Of a stretch of DNA of 64,000 bases, positions 11,715-23,055 are shown piece by piece. Origin of the DNA: Sparassis latifolia (lineage: Eukaryota; Basidiomycota; Agaricomycetes; Polyporales; Sparassidaceae); NCBI GenBank assembly GCA_018466975.1, contig CM031558.1, positions 434,001 to 498,000 of the forward strand, read 5' to 3'. A program made the position numbers and the translations under genes. Under the pieces are notes generated by a model. The model was not told the origin of the DNA and searched no databases. It saw only the letters and a list, made by a program, of their open reading frames with translations. Positions within the stretch are counted from its first letter, which is position 1. Every line of letters begins with the position of its first letter.

Positions 11715-13385
11715 GCGCGAAGGATCTCTGGATTTCCCTGCTACTCGGCGTGCCCCACACGTGTTGAGTGACGGCGGGCGGTTTATAGGCTCGGACTCAT
11801 GCTGGTTTCCTCTCTCAAGACCCCTCAAGATATACGTTCGAAACCGCTCAATAATGGATTCACTCTACAGATCGCTGTGCTGGACTTCGAATCTCGTCGC
11901 TCTCCCATCTCCTCTCATCTAGCTCTCGAATCTCTATAGCTCTAAATCCCACATCGCGCTCTTAGTGCCTCTCGCTATTTTGTCTTGTCCCACAAACCCA
12001 TATAGCCCCAAAATCCACATCGCGCTTTCAGTGCTTCGGAGTTCTCTCGCTATCCAGTCTATAATCTCGCTGCTCTCCCATCTCATCTATGCGACCCCTG
12101 CTTACTTTGTCGTTGCTCTTTGTAGATAGTTCCGTTTCCGGACATTGCTTACGATGTTCGAATTTCGCTCGCATCTGTCGCGTTAACGTACATCCCGCTC
12201 GACTCCTCGTCTGTCTTGTTTTCGTGACTCGCATCGTCTAGTACCCAGTTCAGTGTCGTCTACCGTGTTTTGTCCGTCGTGTTTCGTGCTACGTATATGC
12301 CCCTTTCTTGCCTACCTGCTAAAACGCCCTGTTCTTCTACGTTCCCGTCGCTAACTTGCTCTCGATGGCGTGCCCCATCCCCCTTTCCGGGCCCGTCCAT
12401 CTGTATTTGTATTCAGTCCGCGCTCGTGCTCTCGTCCCCCCTACTCGATGTTTTGCCACCCCCTCCCCCGTTTTCTACCCGCACGTTATCTGTCGGTCTA
12501 GTGATGCTCTGTGCTATGTAAGTTTAGTGTGTATATGTCCGAATGCACATCGTGTTTTCGTCGATGGTGCGGTTGGGGACGCGGTGTGACCGTGGCACGT
12601 GCTCTAGCTGCGCTCATTGTCACCGCTGGCGGTGTGCCGGTTTCTCGCCGTCATGTTGCTTGTTCGAAGACATTTTAAGGCTCTTGGGTATTTAAATTCT
12701 TGAGGTTATCTTCTCCGGTTTGGAGAAATATCAATGACAATCTATTTGAAAATGGTTCAGGCATTGTTGTTGTCGGGCTAGCTGTGCACGCCCACTGCAC
12801 GGGGAGTGACATATCGTTAGACGATTGAAGAACAAGGCAAGACGTTTGGGACTTGCTTCTACGTCTCTGCTACTGTGGGAAAGTAGAATTTCGATGATGA
12901 TGTGAGTATGTCATCTACCTCACAGAGTGAATCCTGTCCGAGCTAATGAATGCATGAAGGACCGTGTGAAATACATTTGTACAAGTATGCTGCTGGTAAT
13001 TGCCGCTGTTCGAATTTGACGAGTCAGTTAATAAATCTTCATCACAGCAGCTATCATCAACGTGTAAAAGCATCTGCCAGTCATACACAGTGAGCGTTGC
13101 TACTGAAGTGTGAGCGATTGCCCTGTCAGTGCGTGTTCTCCTAATGGTTCGGGTACGGACTTCATCTTGGAGATCTGTAGTGCGATGCTTATGCGCAAAT
13201 CCCGAACGCGATAGGGACTGCGAGAGTATGTCACGGTATCTTGATCTGCGGCTAACCATTATGGATCCCTTCGCGATCTGGTGATGCTGACAGTCGCACT
13301 CACGGTGGCTGACGAGGCGGAAGATGATAATTCCTTCCGAGTCCACCAATTCCTTGTCGCTCATCGCAAGTTCTCGTTCTCCAAG
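11715..13385. other. Gene-free stretch after the forkhead gene
   Basis: About 1.67 kb without a supportable gene. The first half is pyrimidine-rich and contains diverged internal duplications: a block around 11,888-11,960 (with CGCTCTCCCATCTC and CCACATCGCGCT) recurs around 12,013-12,085. It probably holds the forkhead 3' UTR and the oxalate decarboxylase promoter. Confidence 0.5.
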
Positions 13386-15594
13386 ATGTCGCTGGTTCTC
13401 CCCGCAAGACTCCGTGCGTTTGTACTATGTTCAATCCTCTTAACATTGACCGCAGTGTCTGCTCCGCTTGGATCTACATCGACATCGGCCCCGCTCCCCA
13501 GTCCAACTGTACCTTACGCGAGCGACGACCCCAACACGCCGCTGTGGGGACTCGACTCGGACATCGTTCCACAGGCTATCCGCAGTACGCTCGGCGCCAG
13601 TGTCCTCGGGCCGCAGAACATACCACTGGAGTTACAGAATTCTGCACTCCTGGCACCGCCGACCACCGATCAGGGATCTGTGTATGTCTTGCTACGCCAG
13701 GAATACATGCTGGCTGATACAAAGGACTGTGTGCAGCGAAAATGCGAAGTGGCCGTTTAGCTTGAGCCATAACCGCTTGCAAACTGGTGGTTGGGCGCGT
13801 CAGCAGAACAGTGAGCTGGTCGGACATGACTGTATTTTCTGCCGCTGAATATCTATCCAGTCGACGATATGCCCATCGCTAAAGGTGTGTAACACGAAAT
13901 ATCTGCGATATGGATGCGAAGTGCTCATTAGCCACAATAGAAATGGCTGGAGTAAATATGCGCCTGGAAGTGGGTGCTATTCGGTCGGTGATTAGAATAT
14001 GATCCTGCCCCCTTCGAACTCAGCGTCGTCCTGGTTTCAGCGAGTTGCACTGGCACAAGACCGCCGAGGTGAGGTTCAGCGCCCTCCTTCAACGTCTCTG
14101 CTGACATTGGCGACACATAGTGGGCGTATGTGCTGAAGGTTCGCGTAAGCTACATCATAGATCACCAGTTGCTCATTATCGAGATCCAGGGCTCCACGCA
14201 AATTTCGACAATTACGGCTGACGGCCAGAACTACGTCGCAACGGCGGTGCGTTGTGGCAATCTAAACCTCGGAACTCCGTTAATGAGCTCGCTATCTGAA
14301 GAACGAAGGTGATCTATGGTACTTCCCTGCTGGGCAACCGCATTCCTTGCAAGCCACCGCCGACTGCCCCAATGGCACGGAGTTTCTTCTCGTACGTGCT
14401 CTTCTCCCGTCTGTAAAGGTCATGCGTTCATCTTGTACAGGTGTTCGATAACGGTACTTTCGACGAGGGTGGAACCTTTCTGGTATGTATCCTCCCGTAG
14501 CAATATGATATCATGTGTCTGTCCGTTCAGACTTCAACTGTCTATGCAGCTGACAGACTGGCTCGCCCACGTTCCGAAAGAAGTCTTGGCGAAGAACTTC
14601 CAGACAACAGAATCCGCGTTTGACCACATACCCGGCCAGGAACTCTACATATTCCCGAGTGGTTCGAATTCACCTCTACATTTTCCTACGATGCGATGAG
14701 CTTATTGATGCGCCGCCAGATCCTCCTTCCGATGACGCTCAACCACCCGTGAGCCCTCAAGGCATGACGCAAGAACCGTATACGTTCCCTTTCTCCCAGA
14801 TCCCCTCTAAGCAATTCCCTGGAGGTTCAGTCAAGATCGCAGACTCTACGACCTTCAACGTGTCGAAAACCATCGCAGTTGCTGAAGTCGTTCTGGAGCC
14901 TGGCGCATTGAGGGAACTGCACGTGCGTGTTTGGGACCCCATGGATGTTCAAGCGCTCTTGATAAATGTCTCCAGTGGCATCCAACCCAAGACGAATGGA
15001 CCTTCTTCATGCACGTCATCTATCCATCTATGCTTTCCCTAACACTGATGGTGATACTGACATAGCGAGGGAACCGGTCGTATGACCCTATTTGCTGCCA
15101 CCAGCGACGCGAGGACGTTTGATTATCAAGTGCGTCGTGGTTCGCTGACAGGTGATCCCAGCGTCGTATTTATCTCCATCTGCAGGGCGGCGATATTGCA
15201 TACGTTCCGGCGCCATACGGTGAAATCTAGCGCCCGTTTCTCGTGTGGTTTGTGGTCTCACTGATAGCGGACAGGTCACTACATTGAGAATACCGGTAAT
15301 ACCACGTTGCGCCTCCTGGAGATACTGAAGACAGGTGGGTGGGAGTGCTCTATCGCTACGTTTCCCCTCGTCCCCCACTGACGCTCGAGAGTATCCAGAC
15401 CGGTTCCAAGATATTAGCTTGAACCAGGTGCGCGCACTCTCTTCTTGATGCTCGTTCTTGAATGACCGAGTTGTTGGATGGTCATGAAGTGGCTTGCGCT
15501 CACCCCTCCCGCGCTTGTCAAGGCTCATCTGCAGCTCTCTGATGAGACTATTGGGCATCTGAGTAAGACGGAGCTTACGGTGGTAGGGGTCTAG
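13386..15594 (+). CDS. OXDC: Secreted bicupin oxalate decarboxylase, 17 exons
   Basis: Converts oxalate to formate and CO2 using Mn; in wood- and litter-decaying fungi it controls extracellular oxalate. Exons: 13386-13681, 13737-13810, 13861-13884, 13941-13983, 14041-14068, 14121-14138, 14190-14246, 14302-14391, 14441-14482, 14550-14661, 14720-14922, 14976-15014, 15070-15129, 15186-15219, 15275-15334, 15399-15427 and 15490-15594. They sum to 1,314 nt, giving 437 residues with no stop. A signal peptide (LCSILLTLTAVSA) opens the protein. Cupin 1 carries RELHWHKTAEWAYVLKG and GDLWYFPAGQPHSLQ; cupin 2 carries RELHWHPTQDEW and GDIAYVPAPYGHYIEN, so both His-x-His metal sites and distal His residues are present. 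Because of the 16 short introns, unspliced frames look broken, but the gene appears intact. The intron after FFMH uses an acceptor ending in GCGAG. Confidence 0.93.
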
Positions 15595-15919
15595 TTCGGA
15601 GCCGGGTAGTGTTTATTTTCTCACATTGTGGTCTACCTGTCATAATAGCATTGTTGTTACTCATTGCCTACTGCCTCTTACATTGGCATGCTCTTTGCAA
15701 AACCATCTCAGAGAGCTGCCTTTCTGTGAGGCAACCATCTTATGTTCATTGCCTGTTACGTAATTTTCCAAGAAAAGTGCGCACAATGTATGCTGTGAAT
15801 CATTCCATTTACTTAAACCAAGTTCTGATTGTCTGTTAGCTCTAGGTCACTGTTCCACCTTCAGGTCAGGCATGTTTTGTGATGCAATGCATGGTGTGAT
15901 GTTTCCCAGGAGCCCATTA

Positions 15920-16132
15920 CATCAGGAAAACCCCACTTTTCCTTAAAAGGACACTTAAATAACTTAAATGGACTTATGGTCCTTATTTAAGGACATAAGG
16001 ACAAAAAGGGCCTAAGGCATATTCCCTGAGTGTCTGAAATTCGACTTATTTGAACACTTATGGCCTTAAATAAGGGTTCTCAGACCCAAAAGTCTAAATA
16101 AGTCCATAAGAGAAAGTTGGGTTTTCCTGATG
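15920..16132. mobile_element. MITE family 1, copy 1 (213 bp)
   Basis: Non-coding element with imperfect terminal inverted repeats: left end CATCAGGAAAACCCCACTT, right end the complement of CATCAGGAAAACCCAACTT. It is flanked by TA on both sides (15,918-19 and 16,133-34), as expected for a Tc1/mariner-type target duplication. The internal part is itself partly palindromic (TTAAATAA/TTATTTAA blocks). Three further copies exist in the window. Confidence 0.88.
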
Positions 16133-16420
16133 TACCCTGACAGTTCAGTTGGCGCACCCTCCTAATCGGCGGTCACACATGTGTCACCCATAGTAACAAC
16201 ACCCCAAAAGGCAGGAGTCCCACCAAAGTTCATCACGGCAGGAGGTCGAGGGTGACTTGAGCATGACGAAAACTAATGGACTCAACTAATACTCATCCAT
16301 TGTGCAAGCTCGAAAAGGGTACAAATATACTATCTAGGATACCTATGAGGTAGTTAAATGGAGCAAAGTAGACGGAGGTATAGCAAGGCATCAATTAGAG
16401 GGGGTGCGCGATCAGGCATA

Positions 16421-16794
16421 CTGTAGCTTTTCGACCAATCCGGATGGGGTGTGACCACAGACAGTTTTGCAATGATCCGGACAGGCCGGATGTGACAGCG
16501 GACACATGACATATTGCAGACACCTGCCGGCCGTCAGGCCGGCCAACCTGCAGCTATTTGCTGCCACGGATGGGGGTGTTGAAGGCTAACTGTGGTCAGC
16601 CTTCCTGTCATTAGTATTGCAGCATTCTCTGCACATTATGAGTGTCCTCGCGTTGCAGGCCTGAGAAAATCCGCCTGGAACAGTGAATGGTCACATCCGG
16701 ACACCACCTGTGTGACCGCGGACAGAGTGTCGGATTCCGGACAGGCCAAGGTCCTTGTGACCTGTGACTGTCCGGATTGGTCGAAAACCTACAG
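16421..16794. mobile_element. CTGTAG-type TIR element (374 bp)
   Basis: Terminal inverted repeats of about 24 bp (CTGTAGCTTTTCGACCAATC at the left, its near-perfect complement at the right) are bounded by TA on both sides (16,419-20 and 16,795-96). The interior is rich in GTGTGACC/GTCACA and TCCGGA motifs. It shares the CTGTAG start and the GTCACA-rich interior with the larger element at 22,533-31,195. Confidence 0.85.
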
Positions 16795-16846
16795 TAGTAG
16801 CATTTACCCCAACCCGGCCATGGGTGTGACCTGTGACCGCAGAATA

Positions 16847-17009
16847 CCCAACTTTTTCTTAAGAGAACACTTAACTGCCCTAAATGGACTTATAGTTATT
16901 ATTTAAGTGTCTGAAATCAAACTTATTGAGACTTATTTGAGAAATTATAGCCTCAAATAAGGGTTGTCAGAGCAAAAAGTACCTAAGGAAAAGTTGGGTT
17001 TTCCTGATG
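16847..17009. mobile_element. MITE family 1, copy 2 (left end worn)
   Basis: The right end is canonical (AAGTTGGGTTTTCCTGATG) and the interior matches copy 1 over the TTAAATGGACTTATAGT and GTGTCTGAAAT blocks, with an internal deletion of about 50 bp. The left terminus lacks the CATCAGG end. Confidence 0.8.
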
Positions 17010-17251
17010 TGGCTGACCAATACTTATATTTAGTCAGGCATGTGACATGTCATAACATGTTGACTTTATCTTACTTTTCTCCTCCCCTTTTACCCTGTCC
17101 ATCATCATAGTCACTCTCTCTGCATAATGAATTGTGTGTATCGTCATTTGCATTGTTTATTTTCATATCTGATGTTGCCTTGCAGCAATTTCCAATATTT
17201 TCATCACACACACAAATTAATGCAACTCATCAGTCCAAGCAGAATTTTCCA

Positions 17252-18486
17252 ATGACAGTGGTCCTTTCATTAGAGAGCATTATTGACATTGCTAAGGAGA
17301 TCATGCAACCAATTCCAATTAGTTGTGAATGAGAGAACTGTAAGGCAGAGTTGAACAGCTGGGGTGCACTCTATCAGGTGTGAGTTTTTCTTATATCATC
17401 AAAAGCATGATCATCAGGCTGTCTATGTTTGATACTGTGTGCATACAGCACCTTTATGGCTTTTGATGCTGTACTCTATGTTTATCTTCATTATTTTGTA
17501 TCAACACTAAGACAATTAAGCACTGAATTTTACCTTCCAGGTTTGTCTGGCATTGCAATAATCACCTGTGATGGCTTCAGACATGTTCAGATGTGTATTA
17601 ATCCATTTAACTGACTAAGTTTACATTTTCTAGCATATGCAACTTCATCTGCAAGCAGCCAGACGACAGGTAACATTGAACAGAACTCATCAGAACAATC
17701 AGGACAGTGCTTACCAGCTATTGCAGGAGAGAGACTTTGAGTGTCACTTCCAGAAGTGTGCTGGTCGCATTCAAGGAACATACTTTGAACTGGAGTCACA
17801 TGTGGAACTTAGCCATTTGGTCAGGGTGAACTTGCCTTGTCCTGTGCAAGGTAAGATTTACACATTGAATAATTCCACTATAGAAATAAAGACTGACTTT
17901 AGTATGCTTACCAGGGTGTTTCCAAATGTTTGCACATCATGGGCAGGTTTCAATACATTTCCAAGATGATCACCCCCACCTTGTAGACAAGACTGTTCCA
18001 TTTAAGTCGCATGTGCTCAAGACAATGTGCAAACCATATCATATCCACGTTGGCCAGCTTGCTCCGATTCCCTCAGAAATGACAACCTTATACCATCTCT
18101 TTTCCTATCCTGTCGCACGAGCTTGCAGGCGTGCTCAGTTGCTCTCCCAAGAAGCACACATCTCTCGGAAATGGACTCGCATGATGGCATCACAGGTCAC
18201 AGAGGACAGTGCAAATGCCCAGCCATTTGATGACCTCACGAAGTTCGGGACCGCGCATATCCTCGACTCCGTTGATTTCGTTGTCCAAAAAAAACCGCCA
18301 GAACCTGCACTGCAGCTCTCCCGTCCGCAGTATATCTCTGACCCGCCCATCCCCGAGGTCCCGCCGCCGCTCAGCATGAGTTACAAGGCATTCTTCGCAA
18401 AGTTCAAGGAAATGGAGAAAGCGGGAGTTGTTGACGGGATGGGAGAATGGCCCGAAAGCGACGAGGACGAAGACATGTCGCCTTAG
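17252..18486 (+). pseudogene. Triple C2H2 zinc-finger protein gene with an internal stop codon
   Basis: Probable nucleic-acid-binding protein of unknown role. Exons: 17252-17377, 17634-17850 and 17915-18486. The ATG at 17,252 starts MTVVLSLESIIDIAKE. Three zinc fingers are formed by splicing: finger 1 from C-E-(stop)-E-N-C to YQHMQLH across intron 1; finger 2 CHFQKC with HVELSH; finger 3 CPVQGC across intron 2 with HFQDDHPH. The C-terminal half has no known domain, is Pro-rich (PPIPEVPPPL) and ends in ESDEDEDMSP. A TGA at 17,330-17,332 sits where related C-x-W-x-x-C fingers have Trp, which suggests TGG to TGA. Intron 1 (256 nt) is long for this genome. Without the stop the gene looks intact, so it is either a young pseudogene or a sequence error. 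Confidence 0.65.
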
Positions 18487-19030
18487 TAGGTCCAGCGGAC
18501 CACCGCCGCCACTGGCAGGGTCGAGCCCGCCTCGTTGCTAGTAAATTCTACAGTACGTTTAATATGGTCTCGTATAGTCACTCTTGCATGCGTGCAACCC
18601 TCCTTGCTTTCGCATGATATTTGCTATTTTCTGTTCGTACAGTATAATTATTGCGTCGCTGTTATGCGGTGAAACTGGGATCTGCCGGTGAGCAAGATTA
18701 AGGCTGGTCAGTTTGAGTGAGACTTGTTCTTTGCTGTCGGCTTAACAAGTTGGTCTCTCATTTTTTGTTCCCTCCTATACTAGATTGTGACGTAATGCAT
18801 TAATGACTCAAACTGATCAACTTGAAGTTGCGACTCGGAGTCGGTCAGTAGATCTAGATGACTCGAAAGTTAATCTACGTACCCCGAGTCAGATCTCACA
18901 TCTCTCTCCACTTGCTCTCCACTGCTCTCTCGACCTCAGTATACCTTGCACTCCCCTGCTGCATTCTCCTCATTTTCAATCGATTTCTGTTGTGCAATCA
19001 ATTCCAAGCTTCTCCCTCCCAAGGTCTAAA
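18487..19030. promoter_or_regulatory. Intergenic region upstream of methionyl-tRNA synthetase
   Basis: 544 bp between co-oriented genes; the second half is pyrimidine-rich, as is common directly upstream of fungal starts. No gene or repeat seen. Confidence 0.45.
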
Positions 19031-21835
19031 ATGACACAAAACATCCGGCAAGCGGAGGGTCTCCGACGAGAGATCCCATCGCACAAAGACAAGATGTATA
19101 AAATCTATGTTCCATCGTGAATATCGAGCTGAAGAGCTGCTTTCAGACTGCCCAAGGATGGCGAATCCAATGTGTTGATTACCTCTGCGCTACCATACTG
19201 TAATAATGTCCCGCATCTGGGTAAGCCCGACCGGCAGCGACGAGTGTTCGAGTGCTGAGGAAGATCGATGGGGCAGGTAACATCATTGGGAGCACGCTGA
19301 GCGCTGATGTATTTGCTCGGTGTGTTTAGCTTCTCTGCTCGAGTCGTGTGACATACTCACTGTAAATTATTCGTGCACAGTTACAACCGTAGGCCACGCA
19401 TGCGTTATGCACCTTCCATCACTCAACCCTCCACTTCTCAGGAACTAGAAATCGTAGAACGTTGTACATCTGCGGCACCGACGAGTACGGGACTGCGACA
19501 GAGACGCAAGCTCTGAAAGAGGGCATCTCGCCGCGGGAGCTGTGCGACAAGTACAACACCCTTCATGTCGAGACGTACAAGTGGTTCGAACTGAGGTGTG
19601 TGTACTCGGTATAAGGCACGACAACAACTCAATACCTCAAGTCTACAGCTTCGACCACTTCGGTCGCACCTCCACGCCATTGCACACTGAGTGGGTTTTC
19701 AGTGTAGTGGGTTGTCTTAAACGTTGTTGAGTTCTTCATTTCCAGGATCTGTCAAGAGATATACTTGAACCTTGCCAAGAATGGTTACCTAGAGAGGCAG
19801 ACTAAAGAACAGACATATTGCGAAGGCTGTAAAAAGTGCGTCCTGTGCGTTGGCCTGAAATTCGACGACTTACAGGATTTTCAGGTTCCTCGCAGATCGT
19901 TTTGTAGAAGGGACGTGTCCTTATTGCGGAGCGGACGTGCGTAATTAGACTCTTATCCATAATGAAGTTATTAACATGATCTCTAGGACGGCCGCGGCGA
20001 CCAATGTGATGCGTGCGGACGGACGCTCGACGCCGTAGAGCTGATCAACCCGCGCTGCCTGATCGATAAAACTCACAAGGTGACGACACGCTCTTCGGAC
20101 CACATGTACGTCAAGCTCGATTCCCTGCAATCGCGCACCGAGGAGTGGATCCGCAAATCGTGGAAAGCAGGCAAATGGTCACCGAATGCAGTCATCAACT
20201 CGGACGGTCAGCTCATCGATGCGCGGCTTAAGGGTGGCCTGCGCCCGAGCCCGGTCACGCGCGACCTGACGTGGGGTGTGCCGGTTCCCATCGTGGATGG
20301 AGACGACCATGGGATGAAGGGGAAGGTTATGTGTGAGTGCCTGTTGCCATTGGACATGCTTCGTTGGCTGATACAGCGCAGACGTTTGGGTACGCGTGGT
20401 TAATCACTAAATCACAGCATGCGGACTGAAACTTCTGTAGTTTGATGCTTGCATTGGATACCCCAGCATCACTGCGAACTACACGTCGGAGTGGAAAAAG
20501 TGGTGGTTCAACCAGGAAAACGTCCGCTTGTACCAGTTCATGGGCAAGGACAACGTGTACTTCCACACAATCTTCTTCCCCTCCGTGCAAATTGGCGACG
20601 GTCGCCCATGGACGTCTCTGTTCCATCTGTCTACTACAGGTAATGTTCGATCGCTTGTTTCGTCAGATCAAACAATTCGCTGATATTCGCTTGATAGAAT
20701 ACCTGAATTATGAAGGCGGAAAGTTCTCAAAGAGCCATAATCGTGGCGTGTTCGGACCTGCTGCCAGAGAGACAGGTATCCCAACCTCTGTATGGAGGTA
20801 CTACTTGATCTCGACTAGGCCGGAGACCGCGGACGCCATGTTCTCATGGGCCGATTGCGTAAGTGGACTCCCAAAGGGTTTTTAATTTCTCTAATGTCGG
20901 CAATACAGATTGCAGCCAATAACAACGTGCTGCTGAACAAGTGAGTTCGTGATCACGCATCTCACTTCCTCGTTATTTACGCGTCCCCACGTAGCTTCGG
21001 TAACTTCATCAACCGAGTCTTGAAGTTCGTGGTGTCGCAATACAACAGTGTTGTGCCCGACGGCGGTGATGCGCCTGGCCCTTATTCCCCGAACGACGAC
21101 GTAGATGCCGACTTCGTTTCCGAGGTTAACGGCCTGTTGAAGGACTACATCGACGCCATGGAGTCCGTCAAACTTCGTCTCGGCCTGCAGACGGTCATGT
21201 TGCTCTCCGCGCGGGGGAACTTGTACCTACAGTCTTCGCACCTTAACAAGACATTGATGATGGAGAACCCGAAGCGCTGTGCGCAGGTAGTCGCGCGCGC
21301 GATTAACCTAATCTATGTGCTCTCCGTGCTCATTCACCCGTTCATGCCGACGACTGAGGCGTCGATCCTCGAGCAGCTGAACGCCCCCGCGCGGGCAGTG
21401 CCACAAGTATTCGCGAACGACATCCTCCCTGGACACCGCGTTGGTACGCCCGAGCATCTCTTCAAGCGTATTGACGAGAAGATGGCGAATGTGTGGCGTG
21501 TCAAGTTCGGCGGGAATAAGCCAGTGGACCCCTCCCCTGAGCCGAGCGCCGACGCGACGCATGTCGTGCCGGGTATGTCGAAGCGGAAGACGACAGCGGC
21601 AAAGAAAGCTGCTGATAAGGCTGCCGCTGCCGCTGCGCAGGACGCTACCCCAACGCCAAAGTCGGCAGAGGTGCTTGCTTGGGAGCAGAAGGTCGCGGAG
21701 CAGGGACAGGTGGTGCGTGAACTGAAGGGGAGGACACCCAAGACGCCTGAGCTGGAATCGCAGATCACCGCGGCGATAGATCATCTCAAGAGTTTCAAGG
21801 AAGAACTGGCTGCATTGCAACGGAGTCAAGTCTAG
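19031..21835 (+). CDS. Cytosolic methionyl-tRNA synthetase
   Basis: Charges tRNA-Met, class I synthetase. Exons: 19031-19095, 19147-19220, 19277-19319, 19381-19388, 19442-19595, 19649-19690, 19746-19835, 19876-19936, 19987-20332, 20382-20389, 20441-20639, 20698-20858, 20909-20940 and 20995-21835. Total 2,124 nt, 707 residues, no stop. Signatures: [19 protein letters not shown] (HIGH box HLGN), [11 protein letters not shown], the zinc knuckle pairs CEGC, CPYC and [28 protein letters not shown] and KFSKS (KMSKS box). The C-terminus has an Ala/Lys linker and a WHEP-like helical hairpin ([20 protein letters not shown]). Two exons are only 8 nt long (19,381-19,388 and 20,382-20,389); each is needed to encode an invariant stretch (ARYNR and YVWF). 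No mitochondrial presequence, so cytosolic. Confidence 0.95.
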
Positions 21836-22530
21836 TCAGGAGCAGTAGAATTCTAGATAGAATGTTGTACCATAAATCAACGCAAAATTCACATAGCACC
21901 ACCCGGATACTGAGCCCCGCCGGATGCGCGCTGCTACAGCGGCTCCAATGCAGGCACAGGAGGGGGACCACAGTGGGAGACGGCGCAAGTTGCTCACCGC
22001 CGGTTGAGGGACCCGAGGAGCACGCACGGGTACCATGGTGTGCACTCGACGAGAAGCTCGCTTTGAGCCCTGCCTACACGCACGGGGCCGCACTGGGAGT
22101 GCTGGCGTCCGTGCAGGCAGATACCGGCGGACCTGGTGAACGTTAGCATTATGAGAAAAGAACAAAAATATGCTGGTTTTGCTCACCTGGTGTCTGATGA
22201 TTTGAGGACACACGCCGTGAAGCTGCTAGTTTGACGGCAAATGGGATGGTGCGGCAACCGCCACGCTTGCGCGTGTCGTTGCGGTGGTTGAACATAGAGG
22301 TGGAGTCGTGAACACGTAGCAGAAGCTCTCGTGCTTCAGGGGGTAGACCGTGGGTCAGTCAGAAGACGGAGGTGGGCAAGTAGAATATGGAGAATATTGA
22401 GACATTTCGGCGAGAAATCCTGGTAACGACTTTGCGCCAAAATCCTTGCTCGCGTGCCTGCCAGGGGAACAATATGGCGACGCAAGTATGCGCCCTGTCG
22501 CTGCATGACATGAGTAACTGGCATTTCAAC
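21836..22530. other. Gene-free stretch between methionyl-tRNA synthetase and the transposon block
   Basis: About 695 bp; small open frames only, with no recognisable product. It marks the boundary of the left gene island. Confidence 0.5.
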
Positions 22531-22828
22531 TACTGTAGCGAAACGACCTCAGGTTCAGTCACGGGTCACACTCAGTAAAAACCGGAAGTCAATTATAGTC
22601 TGGTGTTGTCGGGTTGAGGTCAATGGGATTCAAAATTTTGGCACCATGGTCAGGTAAAGTCCATAGAAGTCTGTTTACAGTCACCAAACTCATCATGCCA
22701 AGAAATTATGTGATCAAATGCCATCAAATTCTAGTCTGTAAAAGTCAGACACTGCAGTTAATTCTCTCAGAATACATGGCATTCTGGAGCTTATATGTTG
22801 CTTTTTTCTGCACTGAGGGTGTAGAGAT

Positions 22829-23055
22829 TGTTAGAAAATGCGGGGGCTCGTAGCCCTTTTGGGAAGCGAGGAATTTAATCTGAGAGAATCGGACCGGACG
22901 CGAGGTAAAGGATCGGGACGAAGATGTGGCTGCGGAGCTCTCATTGCTCCAAATATAGATATCCTTTTATATAATGGCCACATTATGTAATTAATCTCCG
23001 CTGTGGCGCATCCTCGGATGCCCTCGGATTGCCTCTTTTCCGGCCATTTCCAACA
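22829..23055 (-). repeat. 3' LTR of the nested non-autonomous element
   Basis: 227 bp, TG...CA ends. It differs from its partner at four substitutions and one indel; all four substitutions are CG here and TG in the right LTR. Confidence 0.9.

Larger units (their letters stand above)
15595..17251. other. Intergenic region filled with short TIR elements
   Basis: No gene is supported. The stretch is AT-rich and holds three short inverted-repeat elements (15,920-16,132; 16,421-16,794; 16,847-17,009), described separately. Confidence 0.6.

Noticed and set aside
11079..11828. 249-aa minus-strand frame with repeated GLAERGLSER units
   Set aside because: It is the antisense shadow of the FGQPS-encoding tandem repeat of the forkhead gene; no splice or start evidence and no known domain.
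13281..13385. Upstream extension of the oxalate decarboxylase first exon
   Set aside because: The ATG at 13,386 begins directly with a signal peptide, as expected for a secreted enzyme; the extension would bury it.
1..21835. A biosynthetic gene cluster around oxalate decarboxylase
   Set aside because: Neighbours are unrelated housekeeping genes (forkhead factor, zinc finger, methionyl-tRNA synthetase); no synthase, transporter or P450.
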